Source: Armatimonadota bacterium (lineage in GTDB: Bacteria; Armatimonadota; UBA5829). From it: a stretch of 64,000 bases of DNA. Location of the stretch: the NCBI GenBank assembly GCA_023474015.1, contig JAMCYN010000101.1, forward strand, positions 1 through 64,000, given 5' to 3'. Position 1 is the first letter of the stretch, and every line of letters starts with the position of its first letter. Below the pieces are notes generated by a model. It searched no databases. It saw nothing but the letters and a program-made list of their open reading frames with translations, and was not told the origin of the DNA. The position numbers and the translations under genes were made by a program. Shown in pieces: positions 53,470 through 62,091 of this stretch.

Positions 53470-54282
53470 ATGAGCCTTATACAAACCATTTGCAGCGACC
53501 TGAACGCCATCCGCGAAAGAAAACCGCTGGTCCACAGCATCACCAACTATGTCGTAATGAACGAAACCGCGAACGCCGTGTTGTGCATTGGAGCGCTGCC
53601 GATTATGGCGCATGCGGTCGAGGAAGTGGAGGAGATGGTGGGAATCGCGAATGCGCTGGTGCTCAATATAGGCACGCTGGAGCCGGAATGGATCAAAGCG
53701 ATGGAGCTTGCCGGCAAACGCGCAAACCAGCTCGGCATTCCCGTCGTCCTAGACCCCGTCGGCGCGGGCGCGACCAGGCTCCGCACCGATTCCAGCAAGC
53801 GTCTGCTCGAGAACGTTAAGATATCCATAGTCAGGGGCAACGCCGGAGAGGCCGCCACCCTCGCGGGCATTGCGGCGGAGGTGAAGGGGGTCGAGTCGAT
53901 GGGCGCGTCCGCGAGTCCCGAGAAGATTGCGATGCAGTTCGCGTCGACCTACGGCTGCACGGTCGCGATCACCGGCGTGGTGGATGTCGTGAGCGACGGC
54001 AAACGCACGGCGAGTATCAACAACGGCCACGCGATGATGAGCAAAGTCGTGGGAACCGGCTGTATATCCACCGTCATAACCGGCGCGTTCGCCGCGGTGG
54101 ATTCCGATACGTTCACCGCCGCCACCGCCGCGCTGACCGTGTTCGGCATCGCGGGAGAGATCGCCGCCCGAGCCTCCGGCGACCGCCCCGGCACGTTCCA
54201 TTCCGAGCTTTATAATGCGCTGTATGCCATCAGCGCCGACGATGTCGAGTCGGAGGCAAGGGTGACTGAGTGTAACGATTAG
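53470..54282 (+). CDS. thiM: Hydroxyethylthiazole kinase
   Basis: 270 aa. KPLVHSITNYVVMNETANAVL binds the thiazole, VVLDPVGAGATRLRTD binds ATP and Mg, and VVGTGCISTVITGAF contains the catalytic Cys of GTGC. It phosphorylates hydroxyethylthiazole for thiamine salvage. thiD and thiE are not adjacent. GGGAGGA (53459-53465) fits the ATG at 53470 better than the TTG at 53467. No TPP riboswitch is visible; see the RNA upstream. Confidence 0.93.
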   Translation: MSLIQTICSDLNAIRERKPLVHSITNYVVMNETANAVLCIGALPIMAHAVEEVEEMVGIANALVLNIGTLEPEWIKAMELAGKRANQLGIPVVLDPVGAGATRLRTDSSKRLLENVKISIVRGNAGEAATLAGIAAEVKGVESMGASASPEKIAMQFASTYGCTVAITGVVDVVSDGKRTASINNGHAMMSKVVGTGCISTVITGAFAAVDSDTFTAATAALTVFGIAGEIAARASGDRPGTFHSELYNALYAISADDVESEARVTECND

Positions 54283-54286
54283 ATGT

Positions 54287-54535
54287 ACTGGTACCTCACG
54301 TTATACTTTGCCTGCTATACAGTACTCCGTAGGCCCTGAGTAGCCCAGTAGGAGCTATCTATTCTAGACAAAGTCTGGTGGGCGTATCGAAGGGCCGGGT
54401 AAATCCGCACCAGGGTCCGTACCTTCGCAGCCGCCCTTCGATACGGCCCTTCGGTACGGCCTACGGCCTACTCAGGACCTACTCAGGGCTTACGGAGGTA
54501 CTGCACCAGACAAGGTATAACGTGAGAGACCATTA
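54287..54535. repeat. Large nested palindromic repeat, copy 2
   Basis: It shares the ordered blocks of the 14.6 kb copy: ACTGGTACCTCACGTTATAC, CAGTACTCCGTAGGCCCTGA, GGTGGGCGTATCGAAGGGCC, CACCAGGGTCCGTACC, CGCCCTTCGATACG, CTACTCAGGGCTTACGG and ATAACGTGAG. The right half contains an extra GGCCCTTCGGTACGGCCTA block. It starts 4 bases after thiM and ends 3 bases before the end of the heparinase-like gene. Confidence 0.8.
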
Positions 54536-54538
54536 CAG

Positions 54539-56854
54539 TCAGATGCCGGGCGGGGCCTCGTTCGGAACGATCATTTGGGGAGTGATGCGAAACACGGCTA
54601 TTCCGCCGGAGTTCGAGCCCGTGCAGCAGACCCCGTTGATACGGGCGGTTCGGATGCCGGCCTTCAGCTTGAGCGTGCCGGTCGCCTCTCCCCGGTAGCT
54701 GATGCGCGGTGTTCGTTCGTCGAAAACGACCTCCACGCACTGGGCTCCCTGAGGACATTCGATCAGGGGCTGGTTTTCCCACACGAGCCACGAGCCGCGC
54801 TCGACCGTGGCGGTATGGATCTCGCCGTCACTAATACGCACCGTGGCAATATCGCCGTCCGACCGAATCACATCACCAGCAGACTCACCCAGGCTCCTGA
54901 CGCGGATGTAACCCATTGAATCCGGGGTTTCCGCAATGATCACGGATCCCTCCCTGGAAAGACGTGCACTTTCGCCCGGACGTGCTGGGACCATTACCGC
55001 CAGGAATCCCGCCTCGCGGCATCGCTGCCGGCATATCAGGAAAGCCGCGTTCTTTTCCGCTGTCTCGGCGGGGCATTTCCCGAACATAACCTGTCCCCCG
55101 CCTGGGTTGATCCACATGCTCATACCCAGAGGGCCGTTCGTGCACGACCAGTCTACACGCAGTTCTCCCGATATCTGATACGCGCGCGCATCGGTCGCCG
55201 CATACTGTTCACCGAGAACCACCTCAGCCGGCTTGTAATCTCCCATTAAAGCCGGATCGCCCTCGCAGCGCATTATCCAGTCATATTGATGCTCTTCCTC
55301 GCTTGTGATAGTGTCGGAGATGATGCATATATTTCCGATCATTGCCATTCGGCGCGTGTGGGTCACACCCGAGTAGCAGTCCGCCGCCTCGCACATGATG
55401 CCCTGGAACGAAGAACCGAAGCAGCTCAGCTTCACATCGCAATGCACGGCGGGGTCCTGGGACCTGCCGTCGACGAGTATGGTATTGTGCGAACACGTAT
55501 GGCGGCGCCAGTCGTCCTTGGGCGAGCCATGCCCCGGGCTCCCAAAGTCCGGCACGAGGAGCTCATCATTGGCGTAGAGTGTAAAGCCCAGCTTGTCCAG
55601 GTGACTGCGAGCTTCGTTAGGCCCACAGTTCACGGTCATCATCGCGTCATCGTTGCGAAGGCATCCCATACCCAGACTTGCCGATTCACGGCTTCCCAGT
55701 GGAGGCGGGGCGCATCGCCCAGGCAGGTCCCTGCCGAACAGAAACGCATAAAAGGACGCCCGCAGGAATTGATGAGCATTCTCCCGCTGGTCGTGGTTAA
55801 TTGGAGCCGCGCCGAAGGTATATCCTCGTTTCAGCACCCAGGCAAACAACGGCTCGCTCCACCGCCTGTAGGCAATCTCATATAGGTTTAGCGGCAGGAA
55901 CGAGTCCCAGGGTGCGTCACCCACGGCGGGCAGCCTGAACGATGGATAAGCATAATCGAGCGGCGCCGCGAACATCGCCTTGAGCGACTTGCCAGTGCCC
56001 GCCTCGAATCCATACAGATTGATCCCGGCCCGATAGCACGCCTCGGCCAGGTGAACGAGCGCCGACAGGGCATCGAAATGCGAAGAAAGCGGCGAACCCG
56101 AAAGGAGACCATCATCGAGCTGAGTCATCCAGCGCCTGAAACCGTCCAGCGCAAACCCGATGATTGCCGCGTCTCTGATCGAGAGGCCGATTACCCCGGC
56201 CGCTGCAACGCGCGCGGCTCCGGCGCTGCCGGTGACGCTCCAGTCCGAGAACCTGCCAGCCGCTATCCTCAGGAGTCCGTCCTCTATCTGCTCCTTGTCC
56301 TCATCGCCAATGCTCTTGGAGTAATAGATCAGGTCGTAGGCTTGAGCGAGGGATATGGCCCAGACCGCTTCACTGGCTGAGTCCTCGAACATACGGGGCG
56401 TGCCGACGCTCCCCTGATCGGAATATGCGTCCGCATACTCAAGAAGAATCTCGGCGGCCTTGTCCGCGCAGGCTCCATCCCTCTCTATTCCATGAATTAT
56501 GGCAGTTGACAGAGCCGCGGCCGCCAGCTCGCAATGTCGCTTACAGCAGTTATTCTCATCCCGCGAATCCGGGATCACGATACGTCTGTCCAGCCACTTA
56601 TTGGCGAAGGAGAGCAGTCCGGCGCCGGAAAGCGCATGCTGGGACTCCTCGGCGGGGCGCAGATAGAGGGTTCTCTTCCACCCATCTTTCCTCAATCCCC
56701 TTCTCAGCACGCTGAGTTCGCGTTCGTTAATCAGCACGAAAGGCCTGGGACACGCCTTGACGACGCGCTGAAGTTGGGCCACGCCCGGCCACCCGTCAGA
56801 CGGCGGTGCCTTGGACTCTGGTATGTTGCCGACGCTGACGACCTGCTCAACCAT
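54539..56854 (-). CDS. Heparinase II/III-family polysaccharide lyase
   Basis: 771 aa. A long helical toroid-like N-terminal half (to about 400) is followed by the heparinase II/III beta-sandwich half, with DKLGFTLYANDELLVPDFGSPGHGSP and the catalytic-type RRHTCSHNTILVDGRSQ, then TRRMAMIGNICIISDTI. Such enzymes cleave uronate polysaccharides such as heparin-like glycans or alginate by beta-elimination. No signal peptide is visible. GGAGTG precedes the ATG. The stop codon touches the edge of the large palindrome. Confidence 0.85.
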   Translation of the reverse strand: MVEQVVSVGNIPESKAPPSDGWPGVAQLQRVVKACPRPFVLINERELSVLRRGLRKDGWKRTLYLRPAEESQHALSGAGLLSFANKWLDRRIVIPDSRDENNCCKRHCELAAAALSTAIIHGIERDGACADKAAEILLEYADAYSDQGSVGTPRMFEDSASEAVWAISLAQAYDLIYYSKSIGDEDKEQIEDGLLRIAAGRFSDWSVTGSAGAARVAAAGVIGLSIRDAAIIGFALDGFRRWMTQLDDGLLSGSPLSSHFDALSALVHLAEACYRAGINLYGFEAGTGKSLKAMFAAPLDYAYPSFRLPAVGDAPWDSFLPLNLYEIAYRRWSEPLFAWVLKRGYTFGAAPINHDQRENAHQFLRASFYAFLFGRDLPGRCAPPPLGSRESASLGMGCLRNDDAMMTVNCGPNEARSHLDKLGFTLYANDELLVPDFGSPGHGSPKDDWRRHTCSHNTILVDGRSQDPAVHCDVKLSCFGSSFQGIMCEAADCYSGVTHTRRMAMIGNICIISDTITSEEEHQYDWIMRCEGDPALMGDYKPAEVVLGEQYAATDARAYQISGELRVDWSCTNGPLGMSMWINPGGGQVMFGKCPAETAEKNAAFLICRQRCREAGFLAVMVPARPGESARLSREGSVIIAETPDSMGYIRVRSLGESAGDVIRSDGDIATVRISDGEIHTATVERGSWLVWENQPLIECPQGAQCVEVVFDERTPRISYRGEATGTLKLKAGIRTARINGVCCTGSNSGGIAVFRITPQMIVPNEAPPGI

Positions 56855-57138
56855 TTGCTTTACACTCCGATTTCACGCAAACACCCCGCCGTTCGTGGTT
56901 GTGCCAAAAACCTCGCGGCGATCAACTTCAAGTGAAATAACACAATGGTTGCTTGCCACGCCTCTGTATAGTTCCGCAAGTCGAGCATAAGCTCCTGCTT
57001 CGATTGACTACCAACTGTCGAAATAGATGGAAAAGTATGCGCAACAACGTCCGGTGTGTGTGACAAGGGCGAGCAAGTCGTTTATGACATCTACGTGAGG
57101 GGGTAATCTCTCGCGGAAGTAAGAGTAGGAGGCGGCAG

Positions 57139-57732
57139 ATGACAGGCACAAGATTGGAGAACACCAGGGTAGCGGTAATCATGACGGACGGCTTCGAGCA
57201 GGTCGAGTTTACCAGTCCCAAGTCGGCGCTGGTGAACGAGGGAGCGGTCGTGCACATCGTCTCTCCCGCGGAACGTCACGTTCAAGGGTTACATCATCTG
57301 GAAAAAGGTGACATCTTTGACATTGACGTGCCCATCGATGAGGTTAACCCCGAGGATTATGACGCGGTTCTTCTCCCGGGTGGCGTCGTGAACTCCGACA
57401 AGATCAGGATCAACGAGTCCGTGCGGAACTTCCTGCGCCACATGGATGAGATGGACAAGCCCATCTTCGTGATCTGTCACGGTCCCTGGTCGATGATCTC
57501 GGCGGGGCTGGTCAAGGGCAGGAGGATGACAAGTTATCACACTCTGAAAGACGACATGATCAATGCTGGGGCGATATGGCTGGATGAGCCGGTGGTGGAG
57601 GACAAGAACTTCATCTCCAGCCGCCATCCGGGGGACTTGCCGCAGTTCAACAAGCATATCGTCGACATGCTTTCAAGAGCGAAGCACGGACACGCGTATA
57701 GCGTGGCTGCGGAGATAGAGGGGACGGAGTAG
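57139..57732 (+). CDS. DJ-1/PfpI family protein (class I glutamine amidotransferase-like)
   Basis: 197 aa. RVAVIMTDGFEQVEFTSPKSAL and DYDAVLLPGGVVNSDKIR lead to the nucleophile elbow VICHGPW (Cys) and SRHPGDLPQFNKHIV at the end. This matches the PfpI/YhbO group of stress proteins, described as proteases, chaperones or deglycases. It is cytoplasmic. GTAGGAGG precedes the ATG. It stands alone, followed by a pair of hairpins. Confidence 0.9.
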   Translation: MTGTRLENTRVAVIMTDGFEQVEFTSPKSALVNEGAVVHIVSPAERHVQGLHHLEKGDIFDIDVPIDEVNPEDYDAVLLPGGVVNSDKIRINESVRNFLRHMDEMDKPIFVICHGPWSMISAGLVKGRRMTSYHTLKDDMINAGAIWLDEPVVEDKNFISSRHPGDLPQFNKHIVDMLSRAKHGHAYSVAAEIEGTE

Positions 57733-57756
57733 GGAATTATGAATTTTGAATTGGGG

Positions 57757-57821
57757 AAGGGACCTCGTTCGTCCGGGGTATTCCTGCCCCGGACGGGTCT
57801 TTGCGAGGCATTCTTGCCTCG
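57757..57821 (+). terminator. Double hairpin after the DJ-1 gene, with AAGGGACCTC word upstream
   Basis: Hairpin 1: CGTCCGGGG (57770-57778), loop TATTCCTG, CCCCGGACG (57787-57795). Hairpin 2: CGAGGC-ATTCTT-GCCTCG (57804-57821). Both loops share ATTCTTG-like sequence with the terminator at 11065. The word AAGGGACCTC at 57757-57766 is the core of the GCAGAATG palindromes. Confidence 0.5.
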
Positions 57822-57872
57822 AACCAGTCGGAAAGCGGCAACGTTTTCGACGATTGTCTAGGGTTTATTGCG

Positions 57873-58703
57873 CTAAATATCAGATTGTGGATAGGGAGAC
57901 CGATATGGGAACTTTTCCTTGTCTATCTCTCGATGGAACGCCTCGAAATAGCTCTCAAAAGTCCCTATGTCGCGGCGGATTTCGTGCTCGCCGAGGGCCA
58001 CGCACCAGACCTCGTGGCCGTCTTGGAGCATCAGGTCGATCGAGTCGGTGATCTGGAGTTCGCCATTAGCGCCGGGTGGGGTGCGCCGGATATAGTCGAA
58101 GACGATGGCGTCAAACGCGTATCTACCGGCGATGGCGTAGTCACTGGGGGCGTCCTCGGGCCTGGGTTTCTCCACTAGCCCGTCTATTTCGAAGCTCTCG
58201 CCGACACCCGACTTTGGTTTTACTATCCCGTAGCGCCCGACCTCGTCGCGTGGGGTCTTCTGGACCACTATGACGCCCTTTGCGCCCGTGCGCTCGTAAA
58301 CATCCAGCACCCTCTTGAACGGCAAGATGCGCTGATCGGTCTCTATCGTCGAATCACCCAGTGACACAGCGAAGGCGTCATTCCCCACCCACTCCCTGCC
58401 ACAGTTGATCGCATCTGCCAGGCCCTTTTGCTCGTGCTGAAACGTGTAGTCGAAGCGGACGCCGTTCATCGAGTCGCCGAAATGCGAACGGATAGCGGTT
58501 TTGTCCTCGGAGATTACAAAGAGGATGTCGGTGATGCCGCAGTCGACGGCCTCCTCGACGACGTGCTGGAGAACAGGTTTGCGGCCAAGCGGTATGAGTT
58601 CCTTGGGTATGGCCTTGGTGAGCGGATAGAGCCGCGTGCCCTTGCCCGCGACCGGAATGATGGCCTTGGTGATCTTCCTGAAATTGGTTGAAGAAGAGCT
58701 CAC
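57873..58703 (-). CDS. galU: UTP-glucose-1-phosphate uridylyltransferase-like nucleotidyltransferase
   Basis: 276 aa from the GTG at 58703, with GAGG 5 bases upstream. AIIPVAGKGTRLYPLTKAIPKELIPLG is the nucleotidyltransferase start, then FAVSLGDSTIE (the Asp that binds the metal) and GLVEKPRPEDAPSDYAIAGRY. It makes UDP-glucose for glycan synthesis by enzymes such as the glycosyltransferases in this window. The open frame upstream runs through the tRNA-Thr gene and is rejected. It could also use another sugar phosphate. Confidence 0.87.
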   Translation of the reverse strand: MSSSSTNFRKITKAIIPVAGKGTRLYPLTKAIPKELIPLGRKPVLQHVVEEAVDCGITDILFVISEDKTAIRSHFGDSMNGVRFDYTFQHEQKGLADAINCGREWVGNDAFAVSLGDSTIETDQRILPFKRVLDVYERTGAKGVIVVQKTPRDEVGRYGIVKPKSGVGESFEIDGLVEKPRPEDAPSDYAIAGRYAFDAIVFDYIRRTPPGANGELQITDSIDLMLQDGHEVWCVALGEHEIRRDIGTFESYFEAFHREIDKEKFPYRSPYPQSDI

Positions 58704-58726
58704 GACGGCCTCGAGGAGAAAGAAAA

Positions 58727-58802
58727 TGGAGCCGACGATGGGACTCGAACCCGCGACCTGAGCTTTACGAAAGCCCTGCTCTACCAACTGAGCTACGTCG
58801 GC
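58727..58802 (-). tRNA. tRNA-Thr (CGT)
   Basis: 76 nt with encoded CCA. Acceptor GCCGACG; D loop, anticodon stem GGGCT/AGCTC and loop TTCGTAA give anticodon CGT; T arm GGGTTCGAGTCCC. Confidence 0.95.
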
Positions 58803-58812
58803 TCAAAGTGCA

Positions 58813-58888
<76 letters not shown>

Positions 58889-58890
58889 AG

Positions 58891-58986
58891 ACTTTAGAAG
58901 TTAGAGGTTAGATGTTAGAAGTTAGACTGTCGGAATCGGCTTCGCCGATGATTCTAACCTCTTACTTCTAACCTCTAACTTCTAGT
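58891..58986. repeat. TTAGAAG/CTTCTAA word palindrome between tRNA-Phe and tRNA-Asp
   Basis: Tandem TTAGAAGTTAGAGGTTAGATG words face TCTAACCTCTTACTTCTAACC across the hairpin core ATCGGCTTCGCCGAT. A very similar element lies at 59066-59164 and one arm at 11032-11062. Confidence 0.75.
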
Positions 58987-58988
58987 TT

Positions 58989-59065
58989 TGGCGGGGATGA
59001 CGAGACTTGAACTCGCGGCCTCCTACGTGACAGGCAGGCGCTCTAACCAACTGAGCTACACCCCC
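58989..59065 (-). tRNA. tRNA-Asp (GTC)
   Basis: 77 nt with encoded CCA. Acceptor GGGGGTG, anticodon loop CTGTCAC (anticodon GTC), T arm GAGTTCAAGTCTC. Confidence 0.95.
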
Positions 59066-59164
59066 AGGCTTAGACGTTAGATGTTAGAGATTAGATGTTA
59101 GACTGTTGGTATCGGCTGAAGCCGATGCTTTCTAACCTCTAACTTCTTACCTCTAACTTCTAGA
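59066..59164. repeat. TTAGAAG-type word palindrome between tRNA-Asp and tRNA-Val
   Basis: TTAGACGTTAGATG words face TCTAACCTCTAACTTC words across the core ATCGGCTGAAGCCGAT. Compared with 58891-58986 the loop bases are changed while the stem is kept. Confidence 0.75.
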
Positions 59165-59165
59165 T

Positions 59166-59241
59166 TGGTGGGCGAAGAGGGACTTGAACCCCCGACATCC
59201 TGCGTGTAAAGCAGGCGCTCTTCCAACTGAGCTATTCGCCC
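59166..59241 (-). tRNA. tRNA-Val (TAC)
   Basis: 76 nt with encoded CCA. Acceptor GGGCGAA, anticodon stem CCTGC/GCAGG, loop TTTACAC (anticodon TAC). It is the first of the four tRNAs in transcription order (Val, Asp, Phe, Thr). Confidence 0.95.
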
Positions 59242-59360
59242 AGATCGTGAGGCTAGTCCATCCGCCCCGCGCCCCCGCGCGAAGTTAAGTATATCAAAAC
59301 CTCGCTCGCGGTGTCAAACAAAAAACAGGCACCATCTTCCGCACCCGTTTCAGCTTCGAT

Positions 59361-59638
59361 ATGAGTCGCACCAACGAGGAACGCCATGAGGAATTATACC
59401 ATCTGCTACTCCTCAGTGTCAATAGCGGAATGACGAAAAACCAGGTAGAAGCCGGCATACAAAAGGTGTATAATTTGATCATGGTCAACGTAGAGAGTAT
59501 ATACGGATGGATCTCGTACATTGCCGATGAGTTCTGGCACGTGGCGAGGACGACACTCAGATTGTCTGGATGGGAACACGGTATTCAGCGTTCGATGAGG
59601 TCAAGATGCAGCGCAACAAGACCGGCCGAACAGGGTAG
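59361..59638 (+). pseudogene. Small gene with an apparent frameshift
   Basis: The frame from 59361 reads naturally for about 65 codons (NEERHEELYHLLLLSVNSGM ... IYGWISYIADEFW) and then becomes Arg/Ser/Thr-rich. From about 59545 another frame reads GEDDTQIVWMGTRYSAFDEV followed by KMQRNKTGRTG and stops at 59636-59638. A single indel would join them into a protein of about 92 residues. No family is recognised and no ribosome binding site is clear. Confidence 0.4.
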
Positions 59639-59650
59639 GAGATAGCGGAT

Positions 59651-60259
59651 ATGGGATTGTCAAGACGAAACACCTCGTTCCTCGGCTGGAGTTGGCAACG
59701 CGCGGAAAGCATTGGAGCGCAAAGCTACGTGTGTGGCTATTGTGGAGACAGGGTGTCATCGGCATCAGGCTATTTCGCAACTTCTAACGCAGGGCAAGCG
59801 TATATACGGATATGCCCTGGGTGCAACTGGCCATCAGTATTCACTCGTTCTGGAGAACAGATCCCGGGTGTGGCACCTGGTGATCCAGTTCCTAACGTCC
59901 CCGATGATCTGTCCAAGCTTTATGAGGAGGCACGAGCATGCGCATCTGCTGGAGCTTATACCGGTACGGTGCTTCTTTGTCGGAAGATGTTGATGAATAT
60001 TGCCGTCCAAGAATGCGCGAAAGAAGGGCAGAGATTTATAGAGTACGTCGAGTACCTTGGGGATAAGGGCTTTGTGCCGCCGAACGGCAGAGGCTGGGTG
60101 GATTATATACGGATCCGCGGGAACGAGGCGACCCATGAAATTGCAGTCATGTCGGAGCAGGACGCAGTTGCTCTAATCACGTTCATTGAGATGCTGCTGA
60201 GATTCATCTATGAGTTTCCGAACATGGTTCCTGTAGCGCCGAGCCCGTCCACGGAGTAG
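59651..60259 (+). CDS. DUF4145-domain protein with N-terminal zinc-ribbon-like region
   Basis: 202 aa. Two CxxC-type pairs (YVCGYCGDR and IRICPGCNWPS) begin the protein. The C-terminal part (DLSKLYEEARACASAGAYTGTVLLCRKMLMNIAVQEC ... DYIRIRGNEATHEIAVMSEQDA) matches the DUF4145 pattern, a domain often attached to restriction or other defence proteins. As a stand-alone protein its role is unknown. AGGAGA lies about 8 bases before the ATG. It directly follows the broken small gene. Confidence 0.75.
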   Translation: MGLSRRNTSFLGWSWQRAESIGAQSYVCGYCGDRVSSASGYFATSNAGQAYIRICPGCNWPSVFTRSGEQIPGVAPGDPVPNVPDDLSKLYEEARACASAGAYTGTVLLCRKMLMNIAVQECAKEGQRFIEYVEYLGDKGFVPPNGRGWVDYIRIRGNEATHEIAVMSEQDAVALITFIEMLLRFIYEFPNMVPVAPSPSTE

Positions 60260-60274
60260 TGGTCGATGACAACC

Positions 60275-62005
60275 CTATCTCGGAAACCTTACCCTGCTCC
60301 GCGTCTTCCCGTCCTCGGTCGTCATCGTGTAATCGCCCATCAGGTTATCACGCACCAGGCTTTCGACTATTCGCAGGCCGAGGTTGCGGTCACGCTTGAT
60401 GTCGAAGTCGGCGGGGAGGGGTTCGCCGTCGTTGATGACGTCGATGGTGATGTCGTCCTCGTCGCGGGAGACGCGGACGGTCAGCTCGGTGCCGATGTGG
60501 TTCTTGAGGCCATGCTCGACGGCGTTCTGGATTAGCTCATTGAGGATCAACGCGACGTAGGTTGCCTGGCTGCTCGGGAGTGGGAAGTCGTCGCCCTGCA
60601 CGGATACCGTCACGTTCTGCGCCTCTGGTATGAGCCCGTGGGCCGTCGCGGAAAGTATCTGGTCGGCCAGCTTGAGGGTGCTCACATTGTCCAGGCTTTC
60701 GCTTGAAAGCATTTCGTGGACGGTCGCTATGCTCTGGATGCGCTGGATGCTCTGATTCAAGGCTTCCTTGGGCGAATCGAATTTGCCCATCCTCACCTGG
60801 AGCCGCAGGAGGCTGGCGATGGTCTGGAGACTGTTTTTGACCCTGTGATGCATCTCATGCAGGACGGCCGTCCGCACCATCAGCTTAGCGTTCTGAATCG
60901 AGATCGCGGCCTGGTTCGCCAGCGCCGTCAGCAGGCTGATCTCCTCATCGGTGAACTCGTGCGGGTGCGCAGTGTAGCAGTTCAGGACGCCGATGATCTC
61001 CTTTTTGACTGACAAAGGCAGCGCGATCAGTGAGCACAGGCCCTCTTTCTTCGCGATGTCCGGGTATTGATAGCCAGGGGTCTTGCGCACGTCGCGGATG
61101 GTGATAGGCTTGCTCTCGATAATGGCGCGCCCGGCCACGCTTTCGCTGAGCTTAACGTTCGGCTTCTTGGTGTACGCGCGGCTTCTACTCTGCGTAGCCT
61201 TGATCACGAGCTCCTCACGGTTCTCATCCAGGAGCATAACCGAGCATATTTTGAAGTTCATGCTCTCGGCGGTCATGGCCACTATGAGCTGCAGTATCTC
61301 CTCGAGATACATATCCGAGGTAATCGTGCGGCTGATCTCCGAAAGAGTACTGAGCTGCGAGGCGCGCTGCTCCATCCGGCGGTATTCGTTGTAGTTCTCC
61401 ACCGCCCCGCCGACCTGCCGCGCGATGCTGTCCAGCAAGCTGACTTGGATTTCAGTGTAGTCGTGCGGAGGGTTCGTGCGGACATTGATCACGCCGACGA
61501 GATCGTTTCGGCCCCGCAGCGGAACGCTGAGCATAGATTGATATTTGTCCTGCAAGAGGTTTGGCACGGGCTTGAACCGCTCATCCCGCCAGGCCTCGCG
61601 AGGCAGCGCCACATGCCGGCCCTGCTGGGCGACCCATCCGGTGATGCCTTCCCCTACCTTCAAGCGGACTTTGCCGACGGCCTCTTTCGTTGCGCCGCTC
61701 GCGCCTCGCAGCACGAGTTCTTTGTTGTTTGCTTCGAGGAGGTAGATCAGGCAGAGGTCGGTACCGGTGACCTTGACGACGATATCGGCCACGCGCTTGA
61801 GGATTTCGTCCATGCTGAGCATCGAGCCGATGGCCTGGCCGATCTCCCGCAGCGCGTCGGCCTCGACTGATTTCTCAGCGATTCGCTTTTCTAGGTCGGC
61901 CACGCGGGCGCGCAGAGCCTCAAGCTCCTGCTCCGGGGGCAATTCCTTAAGAGCAGCGCTGGTGATGTCCTGTTCCTGGTTTTTCTGGGCGTTCCAAGGA
62001 GACAT
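60275..62005 (-). CDS. GAF-GAF-HisKA_2 sensor histidine kinase
   Basis: 576 aa. An N-terminal coiled coil (LPPEQELEALRARVADLEKR) is followed by two GAF domains (about 60-200 and 225-370), then a HisKA_2 phosphoacceptor LHEMHHRVKNSLQTIASLLRLQ and a HATPase with NELIQNAVEHGL and NLGLRIVESLV. There are no membrane segments, so it senses a cytoplasmic ligand or redox state. HisKA_2 kinases are the usual partners of ANTAR regulators (for example EutW-EutV), and an ANTAR gene lies directly upstream on the same strand. Confidence 0.9.
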   Translation of the reverse strand: MSPWNAQKNQEQDITSAALKELPPEQELEALRARVADLEKRIAEKSVEADALREIGQAIGSMLSMDEILKRVADIVVKVTGTDLCLIYLLEANNKELVLRGASGATKEAVGKVRLKVGEGITGWVAQQGRHVALPREAWRDERFKPVPNLLQDKYQSMLSVPLRGRNDLVGVINVRTNPPHDYTEIQVSLLDSIARQVGGAVENYNEYRRMEQRASQLSTLSEISRTITSDMYLEEILQLIVAMTAESMNFKICSVMLLDENREELVIKATQSRSRAYTKKPNVKLSESVAGRAIIESKPITIRDVRKTPGYQYPDIAKKEGLCSLIALPLSVKKEIIGVLNCYTAHPHEFTDEEISLLTALANQAAISIQNAKLMVRTAVLHEMHHRVKNSLQTIASLLRLQVRMGKFDSPKEALNQSIQRIQSIATVHEMLSSESLDNVSTLKLADQILSATAHGLIPEAQNVTVSVQGDDFPLPSSQATYVALILNELIQNAVEHGLKNHIGTELTVRVSRDEDDITIDVINDGEPLPADFDIKRDRNLGLRIVESLVRDNLMGDYTMTTEDGKTRSRVRFPR

Positions 62006-62009
62006 ATGA

Positions 62010-62090
62010 GTTCGGAGTTGGGAATGCGGAGTGCGGAATGGGGGAAGGTCCCTTCACTCCGCACTCCGCACTCATACACTCCACACTCCT
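62010..62090. repeat. GGAGTGCGGAATG/CACTCCGC palindrome with AAGGTCCCTT core
   Basis: Left-arm words GGAGTTGGGAATGCGGAGTG, core GAAGGTCCCTTC (62044-62055), right-arm words ACTCCGCACTCCGCACTC. It has the same centre as the GCAGAATG palindromes with different arm words. It lies between the response regulator and the kinase genes. Confidence 0.75.
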
Positions 62091-62091
62091 T

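Noticed and set aside
53320..53470. TPP riboswitch before thiM
   Set aside because: The conserved CUGAGA and ACCUGA elements are absent; only a terminator and a pyrimidine tract are seen.
58704..58787. N-terminal extension of the GalU-like protein
   Set aside because: It would be read through the tRNA-Thr gene.
59294..59521. Minus-strand frame near 59.4 kb
   Set aside because: It is Arg/Ser-rich and opposite a more natural plus-strand frame; no ribosome binding site.
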